From Thiocystis violacea (GTDB lineage Bacteria > Pseudomonadota > Gammaproteobacteria > Chromatiales > Chromatiaceae): 64,000 bases of DNA. Location of the stretch: contig NZ_NRRG01000018.1 of assembly GCF_016583575.1 (NCBI RefSeq), forward strand, positions 22,971 through 86,970, given 5' to 3'. This document shows positions 53,098-63,806 of this stretch, in pieces (the first letter of the stretch is position 1; each line of letters begins with the position of its first letter). The position numbers and the translations under genes were made by a program. The notes beneath the pieces were generated by a model. That model worked only from the letters and a program-made list of their open reading frames with translations, had not been told where the DNA came from and did no database searches.

Positions 53098-53438
53098 CAC
53101 ACGCGCGAATATTCGAGTATTTCCTGTCCCATCAACACGCACTCCTGACCGAGTGTGTAATAAATCAGGCGCATGCGGTACTGACCTTTGTAGATCGTTC
53201 CCCACACCTCCAGCACTTGAAAGGTCTGGTCTTTGTTGGCCGGATTGCGCAGCGGCGCTTTCTCGACAACCTCTGGATCGATGGCGATCCGGTCATCTTC
53301 GCCGAAGTGAAAGACCAGAAGACGTTGGGCCTGTTCGAGGGCGGCACTGGCGCAGCGCGGCGAGCTGGCCTGGGCGGTCCCCAACCAACCGATACCAAGA
53401 AGTAGCGCCAACAGGGCGGATCGGTAATGTTCGGTCAT
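53097..53438 (-). CDS. Exported protein, first gene of the coupled operon
   Basis: This protein is 113 residues from the ATG at 53438, with AAGGA upstream. The signal peptide RSALLALLLGIGWLGTAQAS has a cleavage site near AQA-S at residue 25. The mature part has TFQVLEVWGTIYKGQYRMRL and two Cys (SPRCAS, QECVLMG) that could form a disulfide in the periplasm. No family is recognised. It starts a run of four overlapping or adjacent genes down to 52044. Confidence 0.65.
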   Translation of the reverse strand: MTEHYRSALLALLLGIGWLGTAQASSPRCASAALEQAQRLLVFHFGEDDRIAIDPEVVEKAPLRNPANKDQTFQVLEVWGTIYKGQYRMRLIYYTLGQECVLMGQEILEYSRV

Positions 53439-53698
53439 CGCGGATGTCCTTGGTTGGGTCTCACCGTCCGGATCATAGCCGAATCGGCTGAACGGCCCCT
53501 GTGACATCCGGGCAACCCAACGCCGGAAAGTGCGCGAGTTGGGGTCTGACCAGGGCACGGAGGCGATTTCGGGTGCGACGCGTGTCCCTGGCCCAGCCAA
53601 CGTGCCGTCGTTCGAGCGTCACTTGATCCGTGGAGCGCGTGACGCGCTGGCCGCCTGCTCCTTGCTGTCGGTAAGTGTCAAGGTAGTTGTCGCATTGG

Positions 53699-54818
53699 TC
53701 ATGTCGCTGTCAGTTGGTTTTGATGCTCCGTTGCGGTCGGTTTTCCAGGGTTGAGGAAGACGGTGATCTCGGGCTTCCAGTTGCGCGTGTTGCCGCGCCA
53801 GCGTTCGGGATGCTGGGCCTTGGCGGCCTGATAGAGGGCATCACGCTGAGCGAGCCGGTCAATATCCTCGCCGCGATGGCGCTGCGCGGGGGTGACGAAG
53901 CGCAAGGCGCTGTGGAGGTGCTCGGTGTTGTACCAGCGCTCGAATCCGTCGACCCAGGTACGGGCGTCATCCAGGCTCGCGAAGGGCTGTTCGGGGAACC
54001 CTGGATGGCCCTTGAGGGTGTTGAACAGCGACTCCGAGAAGGGGTTGTCATCACTCACCGAGGGTCGGCTGAACGAGGGCACGACGCCCAGGCGCTGCAA
54101 GGTGGCCAGCATGGTGGCGCCTTTCATGGGTGCGCCATTGTCCGAATGCAGAACCAAGGCATCGGCGCGCACACCTTCGCGCAGGTGAGCCTTGCGGAAG
54201 ACACTGGCGGCCTGCTCGGCGGATTCGCTCGGGTAGACCTCCCAGCCGACGATCTTGCGGCTGTAGACGTCCATGATCAGGTAGAGATAGAAAAACATCC
54301 CCTTCACGGTGGTGGCCAAATACGTGATGTCCCAACTCCAGACCTGATTGGGGCCGGTGGCGGTCAGTGGTGAGGGACGCCCGCGCGCGGGCGCCTTGGG
54401 CTGGCCGCGTCGGGCGAGTTGATCGGCGGCCCGTAGCACCCGGTAGAAGGTCGATTCCGAGGCCAGGTAGCGGCCCTGATCGGCCAGCGCCGGGACGATC
54501 TGGTGCGGGGACAGGTGGGCGAATTCCGCTTGGTTGGCCACCGTCAGGATGGCGGTTCGCTCGGCGTTCGTGAGTCGGTTGGCCGGGGTGCGCACGGCGT
54601 CGGGCGCGCGGTGTTCGCGACAACGGGCATCGCCCTGGATGGCGCCCGCCTGTCGCCAGCGCTGCAGGGTGCGGGCGCTCAGCCCGACGGCCGCGCAGGC
54701 CTGTTCCAAGCGCGCGCCCGTGCTGACCGCTTCGCCGATCCACCCGCTCACCTGGACGCGCCGGGCGTGGGAGAGGGAGCGTCCGCGGGCTCCTCCCAGA
54801 TCGCCCGGACTTTTTTTT
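53699..54818 (-). CDS. IS3-family transposase OrfB (expressed by frameshift from OrfA)
   Basis: The reading frame continues in the -1 frame from a run of eight A on the coding strand (54818-54811), giving KKSPGDLGG, and runs to the stop at 53699. The rve integrase domain has Asp in WSWDITYLATTVKG, Asp in LVLHSDNGAPMKG and Glu in SDDNPFSESLFNTLKG, all in the expected order. The frame is also open further upstream to 54973, but that stretch is a shadow of OrfA. A fusion protein OrfAB is expected by -1 slippage. Confidence 0.85.
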
Positions 54819-55266
54819 GGAGCAACAACAGGGCCGCCGCCTCCGCCAGCGCCTTGTCCTTGCGCTGCAACTCCTTGGACAACTGGTTGATCTGTTCGCG
54901 CTCGGCGCGTTGTTCGGTGCGCTCGGCGCTGGTGGGCCGGGGCTCGTTGGCGCGCTGGCAGGTGGTGCGCCAAGCGGCGATCTGCTCGGCAAAGAGCCCC
55001 TTGCGCCGACAGTACGCGCCCAGATCCAGTTCGTTGAGGCCGGCCGTCTCCACCACTGCGGCGAACTTCTCGGCGCTGCTCAGAACGCCGACCGGGCCGG
55101 CCGGGGTCGTCGCCAGCGCCGCCGGGTCGCCGGCTTGACGACGCCAGCCGTAGAGGGTGTCACGAGGAATCCCGTACTCGCGCGCCAACACGGGTACGCT
55201 GACGGGATTGGGGGGGAGCATCTTGGTCAGGATGCTGGCTTTCAGCTCGTCCGAGTAGGTCTTCAA
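54748..55266 (-). CDS. IS3-family transposase OrfA
   Basis: This protein is 172 residues from the ATG at 55266. It has an N-terminal HTH (LAREYGIPRDTLYGWRRQAG), a second helical region, and a C-terminal leucine zipper (REQINQLSKELQRKDKALAE, AAALLLLQKKV). The zipper ends on the A8 run where OrfB takes over. The zipper region resembles the scrap found near 36.9 kb. Confidence 0.85.
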   Translation of the reverse strand: MKTYSDELKASILTKMLPPNPVSVPVLAREYGIPRDTLYGWRRQAGDPAALATTPAGPVGVLSSAEKFAAVVETAGLNELDLGAYCRRKGLFAEQIAAWRTTCQRANEPRPTSAERTEQRAEREQINQLSKELQRKDKALAEAAALLLLQKKVRAIWEEPADAPSPTPGASR

Positions 55267-55312
55267 AATCCGTCGCCTCTTGGTGCGTCCCAGTGCCGGC
55301 GCGTTCGCGCCG

Positions 55313-55375
55313 CGCCCCTTGGGCGTCGCTGTCCAGTCACCCTACGGGCTCCTTCCCAGCGACGCCCAAGGGGCG
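55313..55375. repeat. 19-bp perfect palindrome inside the IS3-family element
   Basis: CGCCCCTTGGGCGTCGCTG (55313-55331) and CAGCGACGCCCAAGGGGCG (55357-55375) are perfect complements with a 25-base loop. It lies between OrfA and the right end. It could block read-through transcription into the transposase; no T-tract. Confidence 0.7.
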
Positions 55376-55495
55376 CTAGGCCCCAGGACTGTCAGGCCCC
55401 CATCCTCACACACACCCTCCCAGAGGGAGGCGACTTCTATCCTGACACCGGGGGCTGTTCCCTCCATCCACGGCTCCAGTCAGCGGGGCCGCTGG

Positions 55496-55810
55496 CTGGA
55501 GCCTCCTTCCCGCACGCCGAGCGCGCGAGGCGCCGCGGCCCCGGCCAAGGCGAGGGCGGGGGGCTGGTCCGCTGGAGCGTGAGGCGCATCGCGCCTGACG
55601 CGCAAGCGGGTCAGCGTCTCGCCATGCGATCGCCGCCGCGTGCGCCAGGAACTGAGCGTGGGCGGAGCGCAAGCGCAGCCCGCGCTGAGCGACGCCAGCG
55701 CAGGTGCCGGGAGATCCAGGCCCTCGCGCTGGCCGAGTCCTCCTGGAGCCGGGGACGGAAACAGGAGGTTTCACGAGGCGCGCGAGATCCGTTCAGCAAG
55801 CCGCGCGCGC
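55496..55810 (+). repeat. GC-rich repeat block, copy B
   Basis: Homologous to 43496-43800. It is bracketed by two related hairpins: CTCCAGTCAGCGG with CCGCTGGCTGGAG (55474-55501), and AGCCAGTG-GGGA-CACTGGCT (55812-55831). Copy A has a similar motif (GCCGGCGGGGACCCTGGC) on its left, so the hairpins may be part of a mobile or REP-like unit. Confidence 0.65.
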
Positions 55811-55999
55811 AAGCCAGTGGGGACACTGGCTGGAGCGGCGTGACAGGGGGTCTCAATCGGTCGGGTTGGCCGCTGCGGTGCAGGGCGTCGGGTGAACGGT
55901 TGAGCAACAAGGATTGGGGTTCGGGCCGGGATGTGCCCGACCGTTCACATCCCGAGCGCGCGCATGGCAGTGGCGGCTGGTGACAGAACGGCTCGTTGG

Positions 56000-56047
56000 A
56001 CCTGCTCGGCTTGGTAAACGGGTCTTCTGCGGATGGACGCGGCGGCG
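56000..56047 (-). pseudogene. Remnant of a WGR-domain gene (copy 2)
   Basis: On the minus strand [17 protein letters not shown] keeps only the first lines of the WGR protein before decaying. The plus strand from about 56026 is nearly identical to 44218-44296 for roughly 75 bases. Confidence 0.55.
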
Positions 56048-56113
56048 TCCTGGCATCATTTCGGCGATCCCCCCGTGACCGATACAATGGGGCGTTTGTC
56101 CTTCCAGGTACGG

Positions 56114-56443
56114 ATGAAGAACCGAATGATGACCCGATCCGAACTGATCGCGCTGCTCGCCAGCCGCCAAGAACATCTACCCGAACGCGACGTCGAATCA
56201 GCCGTCAAGGCGATCCTGGGGCGCATGACCGATGCGCTGGCTGGCGGTGAGCGCATCGAGATCCGAGGGTTCGGCAGTTTCTCCCTGCATTACCGCCCTG
56301 CCCGTCTTGCGCGCAATCCGAGGACCGGCGCAGCGGTGGCCTTGTCCGGAAAATACGCGCCCCACTTCAAACCGGGGAAAGAACTGCGGGAACGGGTGGA
56401 TCAGGGGACGGCATCCAGTGCGCAGTCGATGGGGGCTGATTAA
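56114..56443 (+). CDS. ihfB: Integration host factor beta subunit-like protein
   Basis: This protein is about 109 residues; starts at 56114, 56126 and 56129 are all possible, and the last gives the family's usual MTRSEL beginning. The sequence [20 protein letters not shown], then [20 protein letters not shown] and [29 protein letters not shown], with the Pro that intercalates DNA, is IhfB-like. It has an extra C-terminal tail. As an HU/IHF protein it bends DNA for recombination and transcription. Being on a mobile region, it may serve plasmid-borne recombinases or replication. Confidence 0.88.
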   Translation: MKNRMMTRSELIALLASRQEHLPERDVESAVKAILGRMTDALAGGERIEIRGFGSFSLHYRPARLARNPRTGAAVALSGKYAPHFKPGKELRERVDQGTASSAQSMGAD

Positions 56444-56445
56444 CC

Positions 56446-56589
56446 ATGGAACGGAACACCATCGATCGCGTGCGCGTGCTCCTCGCCGCCGCTGGCGTTC
56501 TCTGGCGCGTCGCCTGCGCGACCCCCACGCGCCCTGCGGCGCCTCCCGCCGCGACACCGGCCAAGTGCGGTTGCTCGGCAACGCCTTGA
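56446..56589 (+). CDS. Possible small peptide downstream of ihfB
   Basis: A 47-codon frame begins 2 bases after the ihfB stop: RNTIDRVRVLLAAAGVLWRV, then an Ala/Pro-rich stretch and KCGCSATP. It could be a short exported or membrane peptide, but there is no clear ribosome site and the frame may be chance in GC-rich DNA. Confidence 0.25.
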   Translation: MERNTIDRVRVLLAAAGVLWRVACATPTRPAAPPAATPAKCGCSATP

Positions 56590-56634
56590 CGGTTCGCGAC
56601 GGATGGTTCGGCGGTTGGACCGCCGTGCCTGTCC

Positions 56635-56997
56635 TCATCCAGGCGGCTTGGGCGCTTCAGCGCTGACGGCTGTGGTTGCCTGAAAGAGGTCGTTGTCCCG
56701 GTCGCCGACCGGACGCGAGTGCACTGGGACAGTGGCGCGGACATCCCGGAGGATCTCGGCATCCTCCGCAAAGAGGCCAGAGAGTTGGACGTAGCCTCGT
56801 TGACGGCGCCGCTTTCCGATCGCCTCGCGCTGCTCCAGTCCCAGCGCTTCGCCCGCCACGGCGAGGATGCGTATCCCGCCCTGACGTGACCGCAGGCCAC
56901 CCCAGCTGAGGACGAGCGTCCAGTCGCCAAGCAGATCCTGCAGCAGCTCGACCTGGTAGTAACGGGCCTTCTGCGGATGGATCCAGCGGCGTCTCAC
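56635..56997 (-). CDS. WGR-domain protein (intact copy)
   Basis: This protein is 120 residues from a GTG at 56997, preceded by GAGGTGAG. The sequence RRRWIHPQKARYYQVELLQD, LLGDWTLVLSWGGLRSRQGG and AIGKRRRQRGYVQL matches the WGR fold: an aromatic-rich strand, then a Trp-Gly-Gly in the signature position, then a closing basic helix. WGR domains bind nucleic acid ends in PARP proteins; bacterial single-domain versions are plasmid-associated and uncharacterised. Three decayed copies lie nearby. It converges with ihfB. Confidence 0.72.
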   Translation of the reverse strand: MRRRWIHPQKARYYQVELLQDLLGDWTLVLSWGGLRSRQGGIRILAVAGEALGLEQREAIGKRRRQRGYVQLSGLFAEDAEILRDVRATVPVHSRPVGDRDNDLFQATTAVSAEAPKPPG

Positions 56998-57611
56998 AGG
57001 CTCACCTCGCCATGGGCGCCCGCGCCACGGCGGGAACCGCAGCCGGCGTGGGTCACCAAGCGAATGGACGCGCTGATAGTCATTGGAGCGAACCTTACGC
57101 CAAGGTCGCCGCACACTGAACCCCTGATCGCCCTGCACCCGTCCGAGGAGACGGCGAAAAGTCGTGCGCGGGACGCCTTGGCCGAGGAAGAGGCCAGACG
57201 TGCGGGGTGATGGCAGGATGCCGCCCCCATGCCGCCTTTGGGAATGGCGCAAGCGCTGACACGCGGGGCATGCCGCCCTGCGCGATGACGGTGGGTGCGG
57301 TCCTGTCCGTCGAGGCGACCGGACAGCTCCCGGCCGTGCCGCACCACGGCCCACCCTGTCAGCATGCCCGCAAGAAGCGGCGAGGGCCATCCGATCGCCG
57401 CAGCGTGTGCCAGGCGCTGAGCGGCGGCGGAGCCCTCGCTGAGCGACGCCCGCGCACGGGCCGGGACATCCAGGCGCTCGCGCTGGCCCGCGTCCTCCGG
57501 GCACCTGGGAAGGCGCTTGGTCAGCGGATTTTCTCCGGATGGACCCAGCGGCGCTTCATGTGGAGACCGCGAAGCACACGGGGAAAGCCATCACGCGTCT
57601 CACCTTATCCC
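56998..57611. other. Gap with GC-rich repeat copy C and a WGR remnant
   Basis: No intact gene. A partial copy of the GC-rich repeat lies at about 57400-57510. A 13-codon frame on the minus strand (57559-57521) reads MKRRWVHPEKIR and stops: the start of yet another WGR gene. Confidence 0.5.
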
Positions 57612-57794
57612 CTACCCCTGTGACCAGGGCTGTGGATAAGCTGTGCGCGGCCCGACCAAGGTACCGCGAGGATTCAGAAAGCGCTCATCCGATCGTCTCT
57701 TGACCAGCGCGACGGCGATCGCGCCGGGTGCGGACGGGCGGACACCCGCAACCGCCCTCCCCTCCCCGCCTCCGCGCGGCGCCGGCGCCTTCAT
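57612..57794 (-). CDS. Small ORF coupled to the primase gene
   Basis: A 60-codon frame starts with an ATG overlapping the primase TGA (TGATG). Product APRGGGEGRAVAGVRPSAPG, then AIAVALVKRRSDERFLNPRG. Basic, no known family. The overlap favours real translation, but GC-rich DNA often gives open frames by chance. Confidence 0.35.
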   Translation of the reverse strand: MKAPAPRGGGEGRAVAGVRPSAPGAIAVALVKRRSDERFLNPRGTLVGPRTAYPQPWSQG

Positions 57795-60700
57795 CAAGCC
57801 ACCCGCACCTTGCGGCGCTGCGGCGGTTCGTCGCGCTCGCCAGCGCCGGATGTCGCATCCTGCAATGGGCGTCGTGCCCGCGCCGGCGGCGCGGTGTTAA
57901 GGCGGTCGAGCGGCGTGCGCGCCGGATGGCCGTTGCGCGCAAGGCGCTCCTCCAGCGCGCGCAGCTGTCGCACGACCCCCTCGGGTCCGAATCGACTGTG
58001 CCGTGCGAGATCGTTGAAATCGCTGTGCTGCTTGAGCTGGTCGAGCCAGGCGAGTTGCGGTTCACTCAGCAAGGTCTCGGTGAGCTGCGCGCGGCGTGCC
58101 TCTGTCAACGCGGTTTCGCCATCGCGCGCGCGATCGAGCGTGGTCTTGGCCTGACAATGCGCCCGATAGGTCGCGGGCGTGATCGCCTTCAGACCCTGCG
58201 GATGGCGGTATTGGGCGGGCGCGAACACCGGGAAGAGCGCGGTTCCGCCGACGGCGGCGGCAGCCTCCTGGGCCGCTTCCCGGCCACGGTTACGCCCCTC
58301 CTGCAAGATCAGATGGCGATCGTCGTCTCCCGCGATCACGATAGGTTTCGCGTGGAACCTGGCGTGGAGTGCCTCGGCGACGGACGTGAGGTTGTCGGCG
58401 CTGAAGGCGGTGACGACCGGATGGCCGAGCGCATCTGCGAGCGTCTGCGCGGTGGCGAAGCCCTCGGCGATGACGATGCGCGGCGCGTCTGCGAGCGCTT
58501 CGACGCCGCGACCGCCGGTGACGTAGAAGCAGCCCTCTTTGCGGGAATCCTTGGCGAAGCGCTTTTGGCCGTCGGCCTGGATGGATTGGGTCGTCCAGTG
58601 CCTGCCGTCCACATCGCTGGCGGGCACGAACAGGGTGCCTCTGTCATCGGTGCGCACACCGGGGTCCAGGGCGAGCCCCTTGGCCGCAAGATAGGGTGTC
58701 GGCGCCGACAGCGGCGTGAGCTTCGCGAACTGCCGCGCGACGCGCGCGGCCGTTGCCGCGAAGGTGCGCGCGCGTTGCGCTGCCCGCTCGGCCAGCGTGT
58801 TGGCGGCGTCGGCCTGGAGCTTCGCGCGCTCGGTGTCGGAGAGCCGGTAGCCGGTGGCGACCCATTTGATTTCGTCGCCGGTGCGGTAGTTTTTGATGGT
58901 CCCTGCGGGGTGCCCGTCCAGGTAGGCCCGGTAATACCCACCGCGCGCTCCACCGGTATCGCCGTGGACGGGCACGCGCTGTTTGGAGCCATCCATGATC
59001 GGATGCGGGTCTTGCAGGACGCATCCAGCCGCGAGCAGCGCCTCTTTAAACTCCTGACGCGGGTCCATCGGCGGTGCCTGCTCACCAACCACCCGCTCTG
59101 GCCGCCACCTGTCGATCGCGTCAAGTTGCGCTTGGGTCAGGCGCTCGGGATCGGCGTACCAGGATCTCGCCGCTGTGTCCCAACGGCACCCCGCCGCCTT
59201 GGCATCACCCCGTTGCGCGTAGGGAACCGCGAGATAGAGCCGGTCTGCACCGGCTGGAGCGGAATGCCTTGGCGGCTGAGCGATCGCTGGGCCGGGCGAT
59301 GGCATGGGCACGGTCCGAGACCAACGCGCGAACGGCTCGGCGTCGACACCGGAGGGGATGTACCACGAGCGCTGACCGCGATCCCATTTCGCACCCAGCG
59401 CCTTGGCGGCGTCTTTCTCGCGGTAGGCGACGTCAATATAGATGCGATCCTCGGGGTGTGGCGGCGCGGCCTTGGGCGGCGCCTCTGGCGTCGTGATCTC
59501 CCCGATCTTCGGCGGGTGCTCCGCGCGCCCGTGGGCGAGCGCGAGCCCCGCGCGCGCGAACGTCACGAGGTTTGCCGCGAACTGGGTATCAGGATCGTCG
59601 TGCCGATCGCGACCGCGCTCCTCCTCGGCGCGCTCGCGATAGGTCTGCTGGAGCAAGTCGTCGTAGTTCGTCTGGGCCGCTGCGAGATGATGTCGCCACC
59701 AGTGAGCGGGCATCTGAAGATGGCGATCGTCAGGTGTAGTCTGACCCCGCTCGACGAGATCTCGCATGGTGAGGTAGGCACGATGGTCGGCAACAGCGCC
59801 ATGCCACACCTCAGAGGCTATGCGCACGGCGTCTCGCGCCGCCTGGACTTGAAGGTCGTCATGCGCGTCGCGATAGCGTGCCTCGCCGGCCTCTTTTTTG
59901 CCGTAGACCCGCTCTAGCTCGGACTGAAAAGCGTCGTCCGCGCGCTGCATATCCTGATTCATGGACCAGATCAGAACATCGACCCCCCCCAGTGTCTCGA
60001 CACTTTGGGGACGCAGGTCAACAGGGATCGGATCAGTCAGTTCTGACTGTCGTGTCTGCTGTCGCTCTTGCTCGAAACCGCGCACAAAGTCGACGATCTT
60101 TTCGGCATCGGCCGCCGCGCGAAAAATCTCCATGGGATCCTCCTCAAGCGCTTCAATCCAGGATGCGACGTAGGCTGCGTGCTGGCCCGGGTCATGCGCG
60201 ATAGCCAACTCCTCGCCGAGGAGCAAGGAGGCAATCTCGGCGCGTAGCTCCTCCTTGGCGTAGGCCCTAGAACCGAATGGGTTTTCGATGTCGCGCCCCA
60301 GCCTAGACGCATGTCCGGTCCAGTGGCCAAGCTCATGCAGCGCCGTGGCGTAGTAGCGGTCTGCACTCGGGAATTGCCCCTGATGAGGGAGATGAATCGT
60401 ATCGGTCGCGGGGCGGTAGAAGGCGCGACTCGAATCGGAGTGGATGATGTCGGCGCCGGACGCCGTGAGAATGGTTTCCGCGCGCTCGATCGGGTCCCAT
60501 GCCTGCTCTGGTCGCTCGGCCTGAGAAAGCCCGTCGATCTGCTCGGCGTTGAAGACCCGAAAGAAGCGACGGATGGGCCGCTCCAACCGGATGCGCTCCT
60601 TGAGGGGATCGCCGTTTTCATCACGGACCACCTTTCCCTCTTCGTCCGTCTTCGCGCGCTCCTCGTCGAACTGCCAAAATTGGACGCTCGTGGACTTTTC

Positions 60701-63700
60701 ACCTTTGCGGATCTGGGCGCCAACCGAGTTGGCCTGATTGAGCGTCATCCAACGGGCGTCGTCGAAGCCCTGTGACATCAGCCAGATCGCATTGATGCCG
60801 CGATAGCGCTTGCCGGTCGTGGGATTGAACGGCATCCCAGAGGCCGGGCTACCGGGATTCCAAGGGCGCTGCCAGGGTGCGGTGCCCTGCTTGAGTTGCT
60901 CGATCAGCCGCTCCGCGACGATCTCGTGATAGGGGCGTTTTGCGTCTGCGTCAGCCATTGCTCGATCCCTCGTGACGGATGAAGGAGTGACAGGAGGTAT
61001 AACGGGGGTGCCGGCGGGCGCTTGGCTCGTCAGGTTAGGCGCGGGCGCTGTTTCCAAGGTTGCGGGGGGACGGGGTTCAGGGACGCCGTATGCAAGGTCG
61101 TCGCCCTCGTTGTCGCTGTCCTGCCCGCCATCACGATCTCGACCACGCAAGGGAAACAGGTCGACGACGGGTTTAGAGGCCGTGATCCGCTCGAAGACAG
61201 CGAGCCCCTCCTCGCTGGAAGGAAGGAAAGCCCGCTGAGACCAGTTAACGCGCTCAACAAAGGCGCCTTGTTCCTGAAGCAACGCAAGTTCGGCAAATGA
61301 GAAGGGAGAACTGCGGCGAATCTCCAGGCGCTGCTCATAGGCGACTGTCACGGGCAGGATCTCCCAGCCGTTGGCGAGAACCGCCTTCTTGCCGCCCCTG
61401 ATCGCGGTCAATAGCTCGCTCGCTGAGAGATTGGAGAGGTCCGAGTCGATGCCGAGGTTCTTCTTGGTCTGCGCGGCCGACTTCGGCCCCATGCGGCGCC
61501 CGAGGAGTTGCTCGCCGCCGTCGGTTTGCAGTCTGTAGATGGACTCACTACCGACAACACGATCCCAGATCGGCAGGATCACGCCCACAAGAATCCCCTC
61601 AGTAACAGTTTCGGTCTTGGGTGCTGACGCCACCTCGGACTCCCAGAGAACACGAGCCTCCACTGGTGCGATGGCGCGCGCGATCGACACACGCTGCATC
61701 GAGCCGCCGATACGGCGATAACCAAAGCCGTCAGCGATCTCGCCCACGTTATCGACATAACGGTGGGCGTCTTTCCGAATGCCGTAAAGGACGCCGCGAT
61801 GGACCTCCTGGCCCTGACTGTTGAGTCGAGCACCATTGTCTAAGAGGTGGAACACCTGGCCCTTGGTCCTGCCATACTCGGAGACGAACCAGCCGTCTCG
61901 AAGCTGCAGATCGCGGCCGCTCCTGCGGGCGCGCTCGTGGATGATGGACTGCATGTCCTCCCACTGGAGGTACTCCACCGGGTTAGTCACGGCCAGCTCG
62001 ACGTAACGGGTTTCCGCCCCGGTGGAGTGGGTATAAACAACCTCGTCAGCCGTCTTGACGATCGACGCGGCGCGAAGCGTCTTGAGCCCTTCGTCGTACA
62101 GTCCTTGCTGTTTCGCATACTCGACAGCCTCGACCAAACGCGCTTCGAACTGGTCGAAGACGGCGTCTTGCATATCGGTGGTCAAGGACAGAAGACGGTT
62201 CAAGAATTGAGGGACGTCCGGAATCTTGCCCTCAATGAGAGTGCCATCCTTATCCAGAAGTTTGAGTCCCATCTGCTTGCACACGTCGGCAAAAGACAGC
62301 GGGGTACGCTGTGCGTGGAGGTCGCGGAAAAGGATCAGTAAAGAGTCGCGGGCGTACTGACTCTCAAGATTGTCAGCAGCAGAGAAAAGCCCCTGGGATG
62401 TCGCCTCGCGCTGGCCGCGCGTGAGGGCGCCGAGCTGGTCCAGACGCCTTGCAATGGAGCTGACAAAGCGCTTCTGGGCTTGGAGATCCGTTGTCGGTAG
62501 AACGTAATGGGGCGCGGAGGCTTGATTGGTTCGATGCGTTCGCCCAAAACCCTGGACAGCGCCGTCTGCTCGCCATCCGGGCTGAAGTATGTAGTGGTAA
62601 CGGCGCCGTTTGTTGGCGGCAGTATTATCGGCATGAAAGCTGTAACCGGTGCCCCCTGCCCCGCTGAACACCAAAACATCCTTCTTATCTGACTGGAACA
62701 GCTCGGCATCAACGCGAGCTGCGTTCTTTCCGCGTTTTTCCTCCTGAACCCGGATATTTCCATCGTCGTCGCGTGTCTGCACAAAGCGCCGGCTGCGCCC
62801 CGTGATCTCGGCGACGCGATCAGAGCCAAAAGCGTTGATGATCGCGTCGAGCGGATTTTCTGGAACGCGAATCTGCGCAAGCGTCTCCAACAGTGCATCG
62901 CGCATGTCGATCGCCCGCTGATCGAAGACGGGGTTGCCGTCCGAATCGGTGACCGGCGTCCAAATCGTGTTGCCGTCCGCGTCCTTGCTTTCCTCAAACG
63001 CTTGGATGGGGAAGCCGTTGCGAACGTAATCCATCAGCGCCTGGCGCGGAGTGAAGTCCAGTTCTTCCAGATCGATGCCGTCAGCGGCGGCGGCGGCGAG
63101 GATGCGTTCCTGTGCCGCTTCGTTGGTGTTCACGAGCTGGACCACGATGGCCCCGCCGTCGTCGAGCTGCCGACGCATGTGGTCAATCGCAGCGGGGGTC
63201 TGTAAAGACGTGATAACTTGATTGAAAAAGCGCTGGTGAGCGCCCCAAAACTGACTCAGCGCGGCGGAAGCGGCATTACCGTTGTGTCCTGCCCCGGTGA
63301 GCTTGAGCGCTGCATCGACGTTGTCGAGCACAATCTGCCATGCTCGCGCGAGTTCGTTGTAGATCTCCTTGTCGAAGTCTGAGAGCGGATATTCAAGCCG
63401 CTCATAGGTCACGTCGTCGTAGGATAGAGAGCGGGCGGTATAGAGGCCCAGGGCTTTCAGATCCCTAGCAACGACTTCCATGCCGGCAACGCCGCTGGTT
63501 GCGATCTGTCCAACGAACGCGCTCTTGTCCGCAAAAGCGGTTCCCTCGCCCCAAAGACCAAGCCGCTCCCCGTAAGAGAGATTCGAGACTTCTGTGGCAC
63601 CGGTCGCCGAAACGTAGACGACGCGCGCCTTGGGTAATTCTCGTTGCAGGTTGACACCAGCCAGCGCCTGGAGAGACGCCTTTCTGACCCCCCGGGTTCC

Positions 63701-63806
63701 CTTTATATCGAGGGCGTTCCCCATCGAATGAGCTTCGTCGAAGGCAATGACCCCTTCGAAGTCAGGGCCTAGCCACTTCATGATTTGGGCGAGACGGCTC
63801 TGGGGG
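57794..63806 (-). CDS. Strawberry-notch helicase / ArdC / DUF5710 / TraC-type primase fusion, 5' end lost
   Basis: This reads about 2000 residues, still open at 63806 where an insertion cuts it, so the N-terminus with Walker A is missing. Residues about 1-900 are a Strawberry-notch helicase region (GVIAFDEAHSMGN, YVSATGATEVSNLSYGERLG, VLVFSGAGGTGYSFHA). Next, ArdC-like single-strand-DNA binding (about 945, PYHEIVAERLIEQLKQGTAP) with a zincin motif (ALHELGHWTGH, about 1148). Then two DUF5710 repeats (about 1447 and 1515, IYIDVAYREKDAAKALGAKW, YLAVPYAQRGDAKAAGCRW), and a TOPRIM primase (about 1770, IVIAEGFATAQTLADALG, AGDDDRH). Such proteins enter recipients with the DNA and prime or protect it. 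Confidence 0.85.

Larger units (their letters stand above)
53676..55447 (-). mobile_element. IS3-family insertion sequence (about 1.77 kb)
   Basis: Left end TGTCAAGGTAGTTGTCGC; the complement of the right end reads TGTCAGGATAGAAGTCGC; about 16 of the first 21 bases match. OrfA and OrfB are present on the minus strand. No 3- or 4-base duplication is seen, so the boundaries may have been altered by recombination. Confidence 0.7.

Noticed and set aside
57728..59917. A 729-codon open frame on the plus strand
   Set aside because: It is antisense to the well-supported primase region (TOPRIM and DUF5710 motifs on the minus strand). Long antisense frames are common in GC-rich coding DNA.
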